Source: Streptomyces melanogenes (lineage in GTDB: Bacteria; Actinomycetota; Actinomycetes; Streptomycetales; Streptomycetaceae). From it: 64,000 bases of DNA. The stretch lies in assembly GCF_014649795.1 (NCBI RefSeq), contig NZ_BMTS01000009.1:183226-247225 (forward strand), read 5' to 3'. Below the pieces are notes generated by a model, which was given only the letters and a program-made list of their open reading frames with translations, had not been told where the DNA came from and did no database searches. Positions 17,271-25,829 of this stretch are shown here, in pieces (the stretch's first letter is position 1; each line of letters begins with the position of its first letter). Made by a program: the position numbers and the translations under genes.

Positions 17271-17312
17271 ATGCGCACCCGAATTCTCGTACTTGGAAAG
17301 CGCGTCGGCTGA
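17271..17312 (+). CDS. ilvB leader peptide MRTRILVLGKRVG
   Basis: A 13-residue reading frame with consecutive Ile-Leu-Val-Leu codons (ATT CTC GTA CTT), all three branched-chain amino acids. ATT, GTA and CTT are rare codons in a high-G+C genome. It is predicted to be leaderless because the -10 box lies seven bases upstream. Its final codons form the 5' arm of the downstream stem, so ribosome position would control folding. Branched-chain attenuators of this kind have been predicted upstream of ilvB in Actinobacteria. Confidence 0.85.
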   Translation: MRTRILVLGKRVG

Positions 17313-17390
17313 AGCCGGGCCCCCACGTGGGCCCAGTGGACCACACCCGACGCGCTCCCCTCGCTTGCCTCACGGCACGAGGGGTTTTTT
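17299..17390 (+). terminator. ilvB transcription attenuator
   Basis: An outer 10-base stem pairs AGCGCGTCGG (17299-17308, inside the leader frame) with CCGACGCGCT (17347-17356) and encloses an inner GGGCCC/GGGCCC hairpin (17317-17334). Directly after it an intrinsic terminator pairs CCCCTCG (17357-17363) with CGAGGGG (17378-17384), followed by six Ts. A ribosome stalled at the Ile-Leu-Val-Leu codons would cover the outer 5' arm. I did not resolve the exact antiterminator pairing. Confidence 0.85.
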
Positions 17391-17470
17391 GTTGCACCGG
17401 CACCCCTGAAGCACGACAGCGATCCCGACCAAACCCCCGCAAAAACCCTCAGCTTCGAGAAGAGAATGCG

Positions 17471-19324
17471 ATGACCGAGCAGGCCACCGGGGCCCACCAT
17501 CCGCAGCCGCGGGCCCGTAACGGCGGACACCAGGCCGCCACCGTCGAGCACGTCACGGGCGCGCAGTCCCTCATCCGCTCTCTCGAGGAAGTCGGGGCCG
17601 AGACCGTATTCGGCATTCCGGGCGGTGCCATCCTCCCGGCGTACGACCCGATGATGGACTCCACCCGGGTCCGCCACGTCCTGGTCCGCCACGAGCAGGG
17701 CGCGGGCCACGCCGCCACCGGTTACGCGCAGGCCACCGGCAAGGTCGGCGTCTGCATGGCGACCTCCGGCCCCGGCGCCACCAACCTGGTCACGCCGATC
17801 GCCGACGCCCACATGGACTCCGTCCCGCTGGTCGCGATCACCGGGCAGGTCTCCTCCAAGGCGATCGGCACCGACGCCTTCCAGGAGGCGGACATCGTCG
17901 GCATCACCATGCCGATCACCAAGCACAACTTCCTGGTCACCAAGGCCGAGGACATCCCGAGGACGATCGCGGAGGCCTTCCACATCGCCTCCACCGGCCG
18001 CCCGGGCCCGGTCCTGGTCGACATCGCCAAGGACGCCCTCCAGGCGCGCACCACCTTCTCCTGGCCGCCGCACATGGACCTGCCGGGCTACCGCCCGGTC
18101 ACCAAGCCGCACGCCAAGCAGATCCGCGAGGCCGCCAAGCTGATCGTCCAGGCCAAGCGCCCGGTCCTGTATGTCGGTGGCGGCGTCCTGAAGGCCGGCG
18201 CCACCGCCGAGCTGAAGGTCCTCGCGGAGCTCACCGGAGCGCCCGTCACCACCACCCTGATGGCGCTCGGCGCCTTCCCCGACAGCCACCCGCTGCACGT
18301 GGGGATGCCCGGCATGCACGGTGCGGTCACCGCCGTCACCGCGCTGCAGAAGTCGGACCTGCTGATCGCGCTCGGCACCCGCTTCGACGACCGGGTCACC
18401 GGCAAGCTGGACAGCTTCGCCCCGTACGCGAAGATCATCCACGCGGACATCGACCCGGCCGAGATCGGCAAGAACCGCGAGGTCGACGTGCCGATCGTGG
18501 GCGACGCCCGCGAGGTCATCGCCGATCTGGTGCAGGCCGTCCAGGCCGAGCACACCGAGGGCCACACCGGTGACTACAGCGCCTGGTGGAACGACCTGAA
18601 CCGGTGGCGCGAGACCTACCCGCTCGGCTACGACCAGCCGGACGACGGCAGCCTCTCGCCGCAGCAGGTCATCCAGCGCATCGGCGAGCTCGCCCCCGCC
18701 GACACCATCTACGCGGCCGGCGTCGGCCAGCACCAGATGTGGGCCGCCCACTTCATCAACTACGAGCGCCCGGCCACCTGGCTGAACTCCGGCGGCGCCG
18801 GAACGATGGGGTACGCGGTCCCGGCGGCCATGGGCGCCAAGGCCGGCATGCCGGACCGCCCGGTCTGGGCGATCGACGGCGACGGCTGCTTCCAGATGAC
18901 CAACCAGGAGCTCACCACCTGTGCGCTCAACAACATCCCGATCAAGGTCGCCATCATCAACAACGGCGCCCTCGGGATGGTCCGCCAGTGGCAGACCCTC
19001 TTCTACAACCAGCGCTACTCCAACACCGTGCTGCACAGCGGCCCGGAGGCCACCGGCCTGGAGCCCAGCGCCGGCACCCGCGTGCCGGACTTCGTGAAGC
19101 TGTCCGAGGCCATGGGCTGCTACGCGATCCGCTGCGAGCGCCCGGAGGACCTGGACAAGGCCATCGAAGAGGCCAACTCCATCAACGACCGCCCGGTCGT
19201 CATCGACTTCATCGTCCACGAGGACGCCCAGGTGTGGCCGATGGTCGCCGCCGGCACCTCCAACGACGAGGTCATGGCCGCCCGCGGCGTCCGTCCCGAC
19301 TTCGGCGACAACGAAGACGACTGA
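17471..19324 (+). CDS. ilvB: Acetolactate synthase large (catalytic) subunit
   Basis: A 617-residue thiamine-diphosphate enzyme that condenses two pyruvates to acetolactate, or pyruvate and 2-oxobutyrate to acetohydroxybutyrate, the first common step to Val, Leu and Ile. The catalytic Glu lies in the N-terminal block TVFGIPGGAILPAYD...RHEQGAGHAATGYA. The FAD-binding middle domain includes LLIALGTRFDDRVTGK, and the ThDP/Mg motif is IDGDGCFQMTNQELTT with VAIINNGALGMVRQWQ. ATG 17471 lies 80 bases past the attenuator T-run. It is followed by ilvN after 23 bases and regulated by the upstream leader. Confidence 0.97.
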   Translation: MTEQATGAHHPQPRARNGGHQAATVEHVTGAQSLIRSLEEVGAETVFGIPGGAILPAYDPMMDSTRVRHVLVRHEQGAGHAATGYAQATGKVGVCMATSGPGATNLVTPIADAHMDSVPLVAITGQVSSKAIGTDAFQEADIVGITMPITKHNFLVTKAEDIPRTIAEAFHIASTGRPGPVLVDIAKDALQARTTFSWPPHMDLPGYRPVTKPHAKQIREAAKLIVQAKRPVLYVGGGVLKAGATAELKVLAELTGAPVTTTLMALGAFPDSHPLHVGMPGMHGAVTAVTALQKSDLLIALGTRFDDRVTGKLDSFAPYAKIIHADIDPAEIGKNREVDVPIVGDAREVIADLVQAVQAEHTEGHTGDYSAWWNDLNRWRETYPLGYDQPDDGSLSPQQVIQRIGELAPADTIYAAGVGQHQMWAAHFINYERPATWLNSGGAGTMGYAVPAAMGAKAGMPDRPVWAIDGDGCFQMTNQELTTCALNNIPIKVAIINNGALGMVRQWQTLFYNQRYSNTVLHSGPEATGLEPSAGTRVPDFVKLSEAMGCYAIRCERPEDLDKAIEEANSINDRPVVIDFIVHEDAQVWPMVAAGTSNDEVMAARGVRPDFGDNEDD

Positions 19325-19347
19325 GAGAGCAGAGAGAGACCGTCACC

Positions 19348-19875
19348 ATGTCGACCAAGCACACGCTCTCCGTCCTGGTGGAGAACACGCCCGGCATCCT
19401 CGCCCGGATCGCCGCGCTCTTCTCCCGCCGCGGCTTCAACATCGACTCGCTCGCCGTCGGTGTCACCGAACACCCCGACATCTCCCGCATCACCATCGTG
19501 GTCAATGTCGAGGACCTGCCCCTGGAGCAGGTGACGAAACAGCTCAACAAGCTGGTCAACGTCCTGAAGATCGTCGAACTCGAGCCCAGCGCTGCGATCC
19601 AGCGCGAGCTCGTCCTGGTGAAGGTGCGTGCCGACAACGAAACGCGCTCCCAGATCGTCGAGATCGTCCAGCTGTTCCGCGCCAAGACCGTCGACGTCTC
19701 GCCCGAGGCCGTGACCATCGAGGCCACCGGCGGCGCCGACAAGCTGGAGGCGATGCTCAAGATGCTGGAGCAGTTCGGCATCAAGGAGCTCGTCCAGTCC
19801 GGGACGATCGCCATAGGGCGCGGCTCGCGGTCCATCACCGACCGCAGCCTGCGGGCCCTGGACCGCACGGCCTGA
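19348..19875 (+). CDS. ilvN: Acetolactate synthase small (regulatory) subunit
   Basis: A 175-residue regulatory subunit with an N-terminal ACT domain (HTLSVLVENTPGILARIAALFSRRGFNIDSLAVG), the Gly-rich turn that binds valine for feedback inhibition, and a C-terminal ACT-like domain (ELVLVKVRADNETRSQIVEIVQLFRAKTVDV). It associates with IlvB to raise activity and confer sensitivity to branched-chain amino acids. It is 23 bases after ilvB with a GAGAGA ribosome site. A 100-base gap, including a small hairpin, separates it from ilvC. Confidence 0.96.
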   Translation: MSTKHTLSVLVENTPGILARIAALFSRRGFNIDSLAVGVTEHPDISRITIVVNVEDLPLEQVTKQLNKLVNVLKIVELEPSAAIQRELVLVKVRADNETRSQIVEIVQLFRAKTVDVSPEAVTIEATGGADKLEAMLKMLEQFGIKELVQSGTIAIGRGSRSITDRSLRALDRTA

Positions 19876-19884
19876 ACCCGCCCC

Positions 19885-19905
19885 CTCGCGGTTCCGTATC
19901 GCGAG
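19885..19905 (+). other. Short hairpin between ilvN and ilvC
   Basis: CTCGCG (19885-19890) pairs with CGCGAG (19900-19905) around a 9-base loop and is followed by an A/T-rich stretch (ACTTAAAACTT). It may mark partial termination or RNA processing in the ilvBNC transcript, allowing a different ilvC level. No convincing separate ilvC promoter is visible. Confidence 0.35.
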
Positions 19906-19975
19906 ACTTAAAACTTCCCGACGCATCCCCGCCGTACGGTGGGACGCAACACCAGCACACCAAGGAGATATCCCA

Positions 19976-20977
19976 GTGGCCGAGCTGTTCTACGACGACG
20001 ACGCCGACCTGTCCATCATCCAGGGCCGCAAGGTCGCGGTGATCGGTTACGGCAGCCAGGGCCACGCCCACGCGCTGTCGCTCCGTGACTCGGGTGTCGA
20101 CGTCCGCGTCGGTCTGCACGAGGGCTCCAAGTCCAAGGCCAAGGCCGAGGAGCAGGGCCTGCGCGTGGTCACGCCCGCCGAGGCCGCCGCCGAGGCCGAC
20201 GTCATCATGATCCTGGTCCCGGACCCGATCCAGGCCCAGGTCTACGAGGAGTCCATCAAGGACAACCTGAAGGACGGCGACGCGCTGTTCTTCGGCCACG
20301 GCCTCAACATCCGCTTCGGCTTCATCAAGGCCCCCGAGGGCGTCGACGTCTGCATGGTCGCCCCCAAGGGTCCGGGCCACCTGGTCCGCCGTCAGTACGA
20401 GGAGGGCCGCGGCGTCCCGTGCATCGCGGCCGTCGAGCAGGACGCGACCGGCAACGGCTTCGCGCTCGCGCTCTCGTACGCCAAGGGCATCGGCGGCACC
20501 CGGGCGGGCGTCATCAAGACGACCTTCACCGAGGAGACCGAGACCGACCTGTTCGGCGAGCAGGCCGTGCTCTGCGGCGGTACGTCCGCGCTGGTCAAGG
20601 CGGGCTTCGAGACCCTCGTCGAGGCGGGCTACCAGCCGGAGATCGCCTACTTCGAGTGCCTCCACGAGCTGAAGCTCATCGTCGACCTGATGTACGAGGG
20701 CGGCCTGGAGAAGATGCGCTGGTCGGTCTCCGAGACCGCCGAGTGGGGCGACTACATCACCGGCCCCCGCATCATCACCGCCGACACCAAGGCCGAGATG
20801 AAGAAGGTCCTCACCGAGATCCAGGACGGCACCTTCGCCAAGAACTGGATGGACGAGTACCACGGCGGTCTGAAGAAGTACAACGAGTACAAGACCCAGG
20901 ACGAGAACCACCTCCTGGAGACCACCGGCAAGGAGCTGCGCAAGCTCATGAGCTGGGTGAACGACGAGGAGGCGTAA
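19976..20977 (+). CDS. ilvC: Ketol-acid reductoisomerase (class I)
   Basis: A 333-residue, short-form KARI that isomerises and reduces acetolactate or acetohydroxybutyrate with NADPH and Mg. The N-terminal Rossmann motif VIGYGSQGHAHALSLRDSG is followed by a cofactor loop containing GLHEGSKSKAKAEEQG. The Mg-binding region shows TDLFGEQAVLCGG and EIAYFECLHELKLIVDLMYEGG. Length and the single knotted domain mark class I. The start is GTG 19976, chosen because AAGGAG lies eight bases upstream. It is the last gene of ilvBNC before a strong hairpin. Confidence 0.97.
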   Translation: MAELFYDDDADLSIIQGRKVAVIGYGSQGHAHALSLRDSGVDVRVGLHEGSKSKAKAEEQGLRVVTPAEAAAEADVIMILVPDPIQAQVYEESIKDNLKDGDALFFGHGLNIRFGFIKAPEGVDVCMVAPKGPGHLVRRQYEEGRGVPCIAAVEQDATGNGFALALSYAKGIGGTRAGVIKTTFTEETETDLFGEQAVLCGGTSALVKAGFETLVEAGYQPEIAYFECLHELKLIVDLMYEGGLEKMRWSVSETAEWGDYITGPRIITADTKAEMKKVLTEIQDGTFAKNWMDEYHGGLKKYNEYKTQDENHLLETTGKELRKLMSWVNDEEA

Positions 20978-20983
20978 GCCTTC

Positions 20984-21018
20984 ACAAGGGGCCGCGGCGA
21001 TGCGCCGCGGCCCCTTGT
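20984..21018 (+). terminator. Strong hairpin terminator of ilvBNC
   Basis: A perfect 16-base stem (20984-20999 with 21003-21018; arms built on ACAAGGGGCC...GGCCCCTTGT) around the 3-base loop ATG, starting seven bases after the ilvC stop. It has no long T-tract but is exceptionally stable and should isolate serA from ilvC. Confidence 0.85.
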
Positions 21019-21204
21019 CCATCCCGTCCACACCCGGACGGGTGACATTCCGCCACGGCGGAAAACCCCGACTTGAGCACCACTACACTGCTGCTCAATA
21101 CATCGCGTCAGGCCCACAGCGTCGTGCGTCTTCCACGCGGCTAGCACCCTCCACCGCCTGCGGCCGTCGGGACGGCCGTCCGCATTGGACTTGTGAGGAC
21201 TCAC

Positions 21205-22794
21205 GTGAGCTCGAAACCTGTCGTACTCATCGCTGAAGAGCTGTCGCCCGCCACCGTCGACGCCCTCGGTCCGGACTTCGAGATCCGGCACTGCAACGGA
21301 GCCGACCGCGCCGAACTGCTGCCCGCCATCGCCGACGTGGACGCGATCCTGATCCGCTCCGCGACCAAGGTCGACGCCGAGGCCATCGCCGCCGCGAAGA
21401 AGCTGAGGGTCGTCGCCCGCGCGGGCGTCGGCCTCGACAACGTGGACGTCTCCGCCGCCACCAAGGCCGGCGTGATGGTCGTCAACGCCCCGACCTCCAA
21501 CATCGTCACCGCCGCCGAGCTCGCCTGCGGTCTGCTGGTCGCCACCGCGCGCAACATCCCGCAGGCCAACACCGCGCTGAAGAACGGCGAGTGGAAGCGG
21601 AACAAGTACACCGGCGTCGAGCTGAGCGAGAAGACCCTCGGCGTCGTCGGCCTCGGCCGCATCGGAGTCCTGGTCGCCCAGCGCATGTCGGCCTTCGGCA
21701 TGAAGATCGTCGCGTACGACCCCTATGTGCAGCCCGCGCGCGCCGCGCAGATGGGCGTCAAGCTCCTCACCCTCGACGAGCTGCTCCAGGTCGCGGACTT
21801 CATCACCGTGCACCTGCCCAAGACCCCCGAGACCCTCGGCCTCATCGGCGACGAGGCGCTCCACAAGGTCCAGCCGCACGTGCGGATCGTGAACGCGGCG
21901 CGCGGCGGCATCGTCGACGAGGCCGCGCTGTACTCGGCGCTCAAGGAGGGCCGCGTCGCGGGCGCGGGCCTCGACGTGTACGCGAAGGAGCCCTGCACGG
22001 ACTCCCCGCTCTTCGAGCTCGACCAGGTCGTCTGCACCCCGCACCTGGGCGCCTCCACCGACGAGGCCCAGGAGAAGGCGGGCATCGCGGTCGCCCGCTC
22101 GGTGCGCCTGGCGCTCGCCGGCGAGCTGGTGCCGGACGCGGTCAACGTCCAGGGCGGCGTCATCGCCGAGGACGTCAAGCCGGGTCTGCCGCTCGCCGAG
22201 CGCCTGGGCCGGATCTTCACCGCGCTCGCGGGCGAGGTGGCGGTCCGCCTCGACGTCGAGGTGTACGGCGAGATCACCCAGCACGACGTGAAGGTGCTCG
22301 AACTCAGCGCGCTCAAGGGTGTGTTCGAGGACGTGGTCGACGAGACCGTCTCGTACGTGAACGCCCCGCTGTTCGCGCAGGAGCGCGGCGTCGAGGTCCG
22401 CCTCACCACGAGCTCGGAGTCGCCGGACCACCGCAACGTGGTCACCGTGCGCGGCACGCTCTCGGGCGGCGAGGAGGTGGCGGTCTCCGGCACGCTGGCG
22501 GGCCCCAAGCACCTCCAGAAGATCGTGGCGATCGGCGACTACGACGTGGACCTGGCGCTCGCCGACCACATGGTCGTGCTGCGTTACGAGGACCGCCCGG
22601 GCGTCGTCGGCACGGTCGGCCAGATCCTCGGCGAGGCCGGGCTGAACATCGCCGGAATGCAGGTCGCTCGCGCGGAGGAGGGCGGCGAGGCCCTCGCGGT
22701 CCTGACGGTCGACGACAGCGTGCCGCAGCCGGTGCTGACGGAGGTCGCGGACGCGATCGGCGCGACGTCGGCGCGGTCGGTGAACCTGGTCTGA
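21205..22794 (+). CDS. serA: D-3-phosphoglycerate dehydrogenase (long, ACT type)
   Basis: A 529-residue enzyme for the first step of serine synthesis, oxidising 3-phosphoglycerate with NAD. Order: substrate domain with RSATKVDAEAI, NAD Rossmann motif GLGRIGVLVAQR near residue 150, catalytic Arg in NAARGGIVDE, Glu in DVYAKEP and His in TPHLGASTDEA, then the allosteric-substrate-binding domain (about 320-450) and a C-terminal ACT domain (HMVVLRYEDRPGVVGTVGQILGEAGLNIAGMQ). Length and order match the mycobacterial type inhibited by serine. GTG 21205 is preferred because GAGGA lies six bases upstream; GTG 21193 is an alternative. Confidence 0.96.
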   Translation: MSSKPVVLIAEELSPATVDALGPDFEIRHCNGADRAELLPAIADVDAILIRSATKVDAEAIAAAKKLRVVARAGVGLDNVDVSAATKAGVMVVNAPTSNIVTAAELACGLLVATARNIPQANTALKNGEWKRNKYTGVELSEKTLGVVGLGRIGVLVAQRMSAFGMKIVAYDPYVQPARAAQMGVKLLTLDELLQVADFITVHLPKTPETLGLIGDEALHKVQPHVRIVNAARGGIVDEAALYSALKEGRVAGAGLDVYAKEPCTDSPLFELDQVVCTPHLGASTDEAQEKAGIAVARSVRLALAGELVPDAVNVQGGVIAEDVKPGLPLAERLGRIFTALAGEVAVRLDVEVYGEITQHDVKVLELSALKGVFEDVVDETVSYVNAPLFAQERGVEVRLTTSSESPDHRNVVTVRGTLSGGEEVAVSGTLAGPKHLQKIVAIGDYDVDLALADHMVVLRYEDRPGVVGTVGQILGEAGLNIAGMQVARAEEGGEALAVLTVDDSVPQPVLTEVADAIGATSARSVNLV

Positions 22795-22802
22795 GACGGT
22801 TG

Positions 22803-22870
22803 CCCGCGCCCCTGACTACCTAGGGGCGCGGGGAACTGCGCGAGCAACCCAGCACGGTCCCCAGACGAAC
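22803..22870 (+). repeat. Copy 1 of the dispersed palindromic repeat, after serA
   Basis: A short hairpin CCCGCGCCCCT/AGGGGCGCGGG (22803-22813 with 22822-22832) begins nine bases after serA and probably terminates it. The right arm continues through GGGGAACTGCGCGAGCAACC to CAGACGAAC, almost identical to arms at 41842-41863 and 51179-51226. The long left arm is missing here, so this is a truncated copy. Confidence 0.8.
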
Positions 22871-22893
22871 CCCGAAGTCCGTATACGCTTGTC

Positions 22894-22923
22894 TTAGACA
22901 TCCGTCTGCGGGCCTAGTACGCT
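22894..22923 (+). promoter_or_regulatory. Promoter and operator of the tetR gene
   Basis: The imperfect palindrome TTAGACATCCGTCTGC at 22894-22909 overlaps a -35-like TTAGAC. TACGCT at 22918-22923 is the likely -10 after 18 bases and ends six bases before ATG 22930, giving a leaderless message. The palindrome matches the perfect one at 24717-24732, suggesting autoregulation by the TetR. Confidence 0.55.
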
Positions 22924-22929
22924 GCCCGC

Positions 22930-23526
22930 ATGGGACACCGTGAGGATCTACTGGACGGCGCCAAGCGCTGCCTGCTGGAGAAGGGCTTCGCGCGCACGAC
23001 CGCGCGGGACATCGTCAAGGAGTCGGGGACGAATCTCGCGTCCATCGGCTACCACTACGGATCCAAGGACGCGCTGCTCGCGCAGGCCTACATCGCCCTG
23101 GTCGAAGGGGTCTCGGACGCCTTCGACGCCCCCGAGCAGGTCGCGGCCACCGAGCCCGGCTCCCTGGAGCGCTTCCAGGAAGTCTGGTCGAACATCATCG
23201 CCACCATGGAGCAGCCCGGCTCGATGTGGCACCTCAGCATGGAGATCGTCGTCATGGGCGACCAGCTGCCGGGGGTCCGCGACCATCTGGCACAGGCCCA
23301 GCGCGAGGGCGCGCGCGGCATCATCCCCATGTTCATGGGGGGCGAGGAGGCCGAGGTCGGCGACGACGAGGTCGACACGCTCGGCAAGCTCTACATGACG
23401 ATGATGATGGGGCTCATCGCCCAGTGGACCTTCGACCCCGGCACCGCGTCGAGCGCGGCCGAGCTGACCGAGGGCCTGCGGCGGCTCATCGCGGCGGCCG
23501 GACCCGCCAAGCCCTCACAGGCGTGA
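22930..23526 (+). CDS. TetR-family regulator, next to proline catabolism genes
   Basis: A 198-residue TetR protein. The N-terminal helix-turn-helix (LLDGAKRCLLEKGFARTTARDIVKESGTNLASIGYHYGSKDALLAQAY) spans residues 6-55. The C-terminal ligand and dimer domain contains an acidic segment GGEEAEVGDDEVD. The start ATG 22930 is six bases after a predicted -10. A palindrome over its own -35 recurs upstream of the convergent PucR gene and of proline dehydrogenase, so it likely represses itself and one or both of those. Its 3' end overlaps the PucR gene by 12 bases. Confidence 0.9.
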   Translation: MGHREDLLDGAKRCLLEKGFARTTARDIVKESGTNLASIGYHYGSKDALLAQAYIALVEGVSDAFDAPEQVAATEPGSLERFQEVWSNIIATMEQPGSMWHLSMEIVVMGDQLPGVRDHLAQAQREGARGIIPMFMGGEEAEVGDDEVDTLGKLYMTMMMGLIAQWTFDPGTASSAAELTEGLRRLIAAAGPAKPSQA

Positions 23527-24693
23527 CGCCTTCAGCGCCATGTGCAGCAGCAGCCGGTCCTCGCCCTCGTCGAGGTCGAGGCCGGTGAGCTGCTCGACCC
23601 GGGAGAGCCGGTAGTAGAGGGTCTGGCGGTGGATGCCGAGCGCCGCCGCCGTACGGCCCGCCTGGCCCGCGCAGTCGAGGAACACCTCGGCGGTGCGGGC
23701 CAGTTCGGTGTGCGAAGGGGTGAGCAGGGCGCGGACCGCCACGTCCTGGGGCGCGGTGTCGGGGAGCGCGGTCAGCAGCCGGTACGGGCCGATCGCCGCC
23801 CACTCCGCGACCGGGCCGAGCCCGGGCTCGGCAAGCGCCGCCCGGGCCGCCGAGGTGGCCTCGTGCCAGGAGGCGGGCAGCTCGCCCAGGCCCCGGCGGG
23901 CCAGCGCGACCCCGGCGGCGGCGCCCGGCCCCGCCGTGGCGCGCAGCCGTTCGGCGGCGGTCAGCGCGGGCGCGAGCGCGTCGGCCGAGCGGAGCCGGAC
24001 GAGCGCGCCCAGCGCCTGGGCGGGCGGGGCCGGTGAGGGCTCGCCCTCCTCGCCGTGCGCCCCCCATGGCACCGCGCACAGCGCCGCCGTCCCGGGGACG
24101 GTCCGTACCGACGGGGTCTCCTGGGGCCAGGGGCTGACGCAGACCACCGCGTGCAGGCCGTCCGCGTCCGGGCCGAGCGCCGCGCGCAGGGCCGCCGTCG
24201 CCATGTCGCGCTGCCAGCCCCGCCCGGCGGTCAGCGCCGCCCGGAACTCGCGCGAGAGGTCGGCGCCCGCCTGGGTCTCGTCGGCGAGCAGCCCGCCGAT
24301 CCGGGCGGCCACCTCCATCGCGGCGGTCAGCCGGTCCTCGGCCGGGCCCGGGTCGGCGTCGAGCAGCCATACGTAACCGAGCACCACACCCCGGTGGCGG
24401 ACCGGCAGGCAGACGCGGTCGCGGAAGACGCCCGCCTCGGGGGCCGCCGGGATGCGGACCGGGCCGGTCGCGCGGGTGATGCCGAAGCCCTCGAACCAGG
24501 CGCGGACCGCCGGGGTGGAGCGGCGGGTCAGGATCGAGCGGGTGCGCACCGGGTCCATGGCCGAGTCGTCCTCGGAGTCGTGCGCACCGAACGCGATCAG
24601 CCCGAAGTCCCGGTCCTCCAGGGTCGCGGGGGCACCGAGCAGCGCCGAGATCTCATCGACCAGGTCCTGGTAGTCGCCCTTCACAGCAGCCAT
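23515..24693 (-). CDS. PucR-type helix-turn-helix regulator
   Basis: A 392-residue regulator. The N-terminal half is a GAF-like sensor (FGLIAFGAHDSEDDSAMDPVRTRSILTRRSTP, then CLPVRHRGVVLGYVWLLDADPGP). The C-terminus is a PucR/CdaR helix-turn-helix (RTAAALGIHRQTLYYRLSRVEQLTGLDL, about residues 350-378). PucR-family activators such as PutR control proline use in other bacteria, and this gene is divergent from proline dehydrogenase, so a similar role is likely. ATG 24693 is chosen over upstream in-frame codons because it follows a predicted -10 GATATG by seven bases. Confidence 0.88.
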   Translation of the reverse strand: MAAVKGDYQDLVDEISALLGAPATLEDRDFGLIAFGAHDSEDDSAMDPVRTRSILTRRSTPAVRAWFEGFGITRATGPVRIPAAPEAGVFRDRVCLPVRHRGVVLGYVWLLDADPGPAEDRLTAAMEVAARIGGLLADETQAGADLSREFRAALTAGRGWQRDMATAALRAALGPDADGLHAVVCVSPWPQETPSVRTVPGTAALCAVPWGAHGEEGEPSPAPPAQALGALVRLRSADALAPALTAAERLRATAGPGAAAGVALARRGLGELPASWHEATSAARAALAEPGLGPVAEWAAIGPYRLLTALPDTAPQDVAVRALLTPSHTELARTAEVFLDCAGQAGRTAAALGIHRQTLYYRLSRVEQLTGLDLDEGEDRLLLHMALKASRL

Positions 24694-24716
24694 TCTCGCG
24701 CATATCGGCGCCGCCT

Positions 24717-24732
24717 TCAGACATCTGTCTGA
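24717..24732. promoter_or_regulatory. Perfect palindrome TCAGACATCTGTCTGA
   Basis: Seven-base arms TCAGACA/TGTCTGA flank TC. On the minus strand it overlaps the -35 region for the PucR gene (AGACAG, 18 bases, GATATG). It also lies about 140 bases upstream of proline dehydrogenase. It matches the element at 22894-22909 in front of the TetR gene, so it is a likely TetR operator. Confidence 0.65.
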
Positions 24733-24868
24733 GATGCGGGGCACGGATGCGTGACAGGTGTCGATGGCAGAGGATCGGAAGGATCCTTAGGTTTCACGGT
24801 GGTTCTCCGTGCCGTTCCCGGATCGTCGGGTTTCGGCCCCCTGCTACCCCTTTCCATGGAGGTGCCCC

Positions 24869-25795
24869 GTGCTGGGTCCCGTGATCCTCGCCGCGTCGCG
24901 CAGCGACAAGATGCGCCGTTTCATCTCGGCCGCGCCCGGCACCAAGCAGGTCGTCGACCGCTTCATCGCCGGGGAGACGGTCGAGCAGGTCGTGCCGATC
25001 GTCAAGGACGCCGCGGGCAAGGGCCTGGAGGTCACCCTGGACGTGGTGGGCGAGGACATCACCACCGTGGAGCAGTCGTACGCCGCGCGCGACGCCTACC
25101 TCCAGCTGATCGAGCGCCTCAAGGACCTGGACCTGGGCACCCGCGCCGAGATGTCCGTGAAGCTCTCCATGTTCGGCCAGGCGCTGGAGGGCGGCCACGA
25201 GCTGGCCCTCGCCAACGTCCGCCCGGTCGTCGAGGCCGCCGCCGCCATCGGCACCACGGTCACCCTGGACGCCGAGGACCACACCACCCTCGACTCGATG
25301 TTCGCCATCCACGAGGAGCTGCGGAAGGACTTCCCGCAGACCGGCTGCGTCATCCAGGCGTACCTCTTCCGCACCGAGGACGACGCCCGCCGACTGTCCG
25401 CCGCCGGCAGCCGCGTCCGGATCGTGAAGGGCGCCTACAAGGAGCCCGCCTCCGTCGCGTACCAGGACAAGGGCGAGATCGACAAGGCGTACGTCCGCAT
25501 CCTGAAGATCCTCATGGACGGCGAGGGCTACCCGATGATCGGGTCGCACGACCCGCGCCTGATAGCCATCACCCAGGAGCTCGCGCGGCGCGCCGGGCGC
25601 AAGCTGGACGAGTACGAGTTCCAGATGCTGTACGGCATCCGCAGCGACGAGCACGTGCGCCTCGCGGCCGAGGGCCACCGGATGCGCGTCTACACGGCGT
25701 ACGGCACCGACTGGTACGGCTACTTCATGCGCCGTCTGGCGGAGAAGCCCGCCAACCTGCTCTTCTTCGCCCGCTCCATCCTCACCAAGGGCTGA
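24869..25795 (+). CDS. Proline dehydrogenase (monofunctional)
   Basis: A 308-residue FAD enzyme oxidising L-proline to pyrroline-5-carboxylate and passing electrons to the quinone pool. The TIM-barrel signatures are present: VTLDVVGEDITT, AEMSVKLSMFGQALE, TVTLDAEDHTT, RVRIVKGAYKEPASVAY and the C-terminal EFQMLYGIRSDEHVRLAAEGHRMRVYTAYGTDWYGYFMRRLAEKPAN, including the RRxxE-type substrate motif. It lacks the DNA-binding and P5C dehydrogenase domains of enterobacterial PutA. GTG 24869 follows ATGGAGGTG and fits the family length. pruA follows after 34 bases. Confidence 0.95.
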   Translation: MLGPVILAASRSDKMRRFISAAPGTKQVVDRFIAGETVEQVVPIVKDAAGKGLEVTLDVVGEDITTVEQSYAARDAYLQLIERLKDLDLGTRAEMSVKLSMFGQALEGGHELALANVRPVVEAAAAIGTTVTLDAEDHTTLDSMFAIHEELRKDFPQTGCVIQAYLFRTEDDARRLSAAGSRVRIVKGAYKEPASVAYQDKGEIDKAYVRILKILMDGEGYPMIGSHDPRLIAITQELARRAGRKLDEYEFQMLYGIRSDEHVRLAAEGHRMRVYTAYGTDWYGYFMRRLAEKPANLLFFARSILTKG

Positions 25796-25829
25796 GCCCA
25801 CCACCCCTCATCAAGGAGTTCAGAGACTC

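Noticed and set aside
17240..19219. Minus-strand open frame of more than 600 codons opposite ilvB
   Set aside because: ilvB is beyond doubt; the opposite frame is compositional only.
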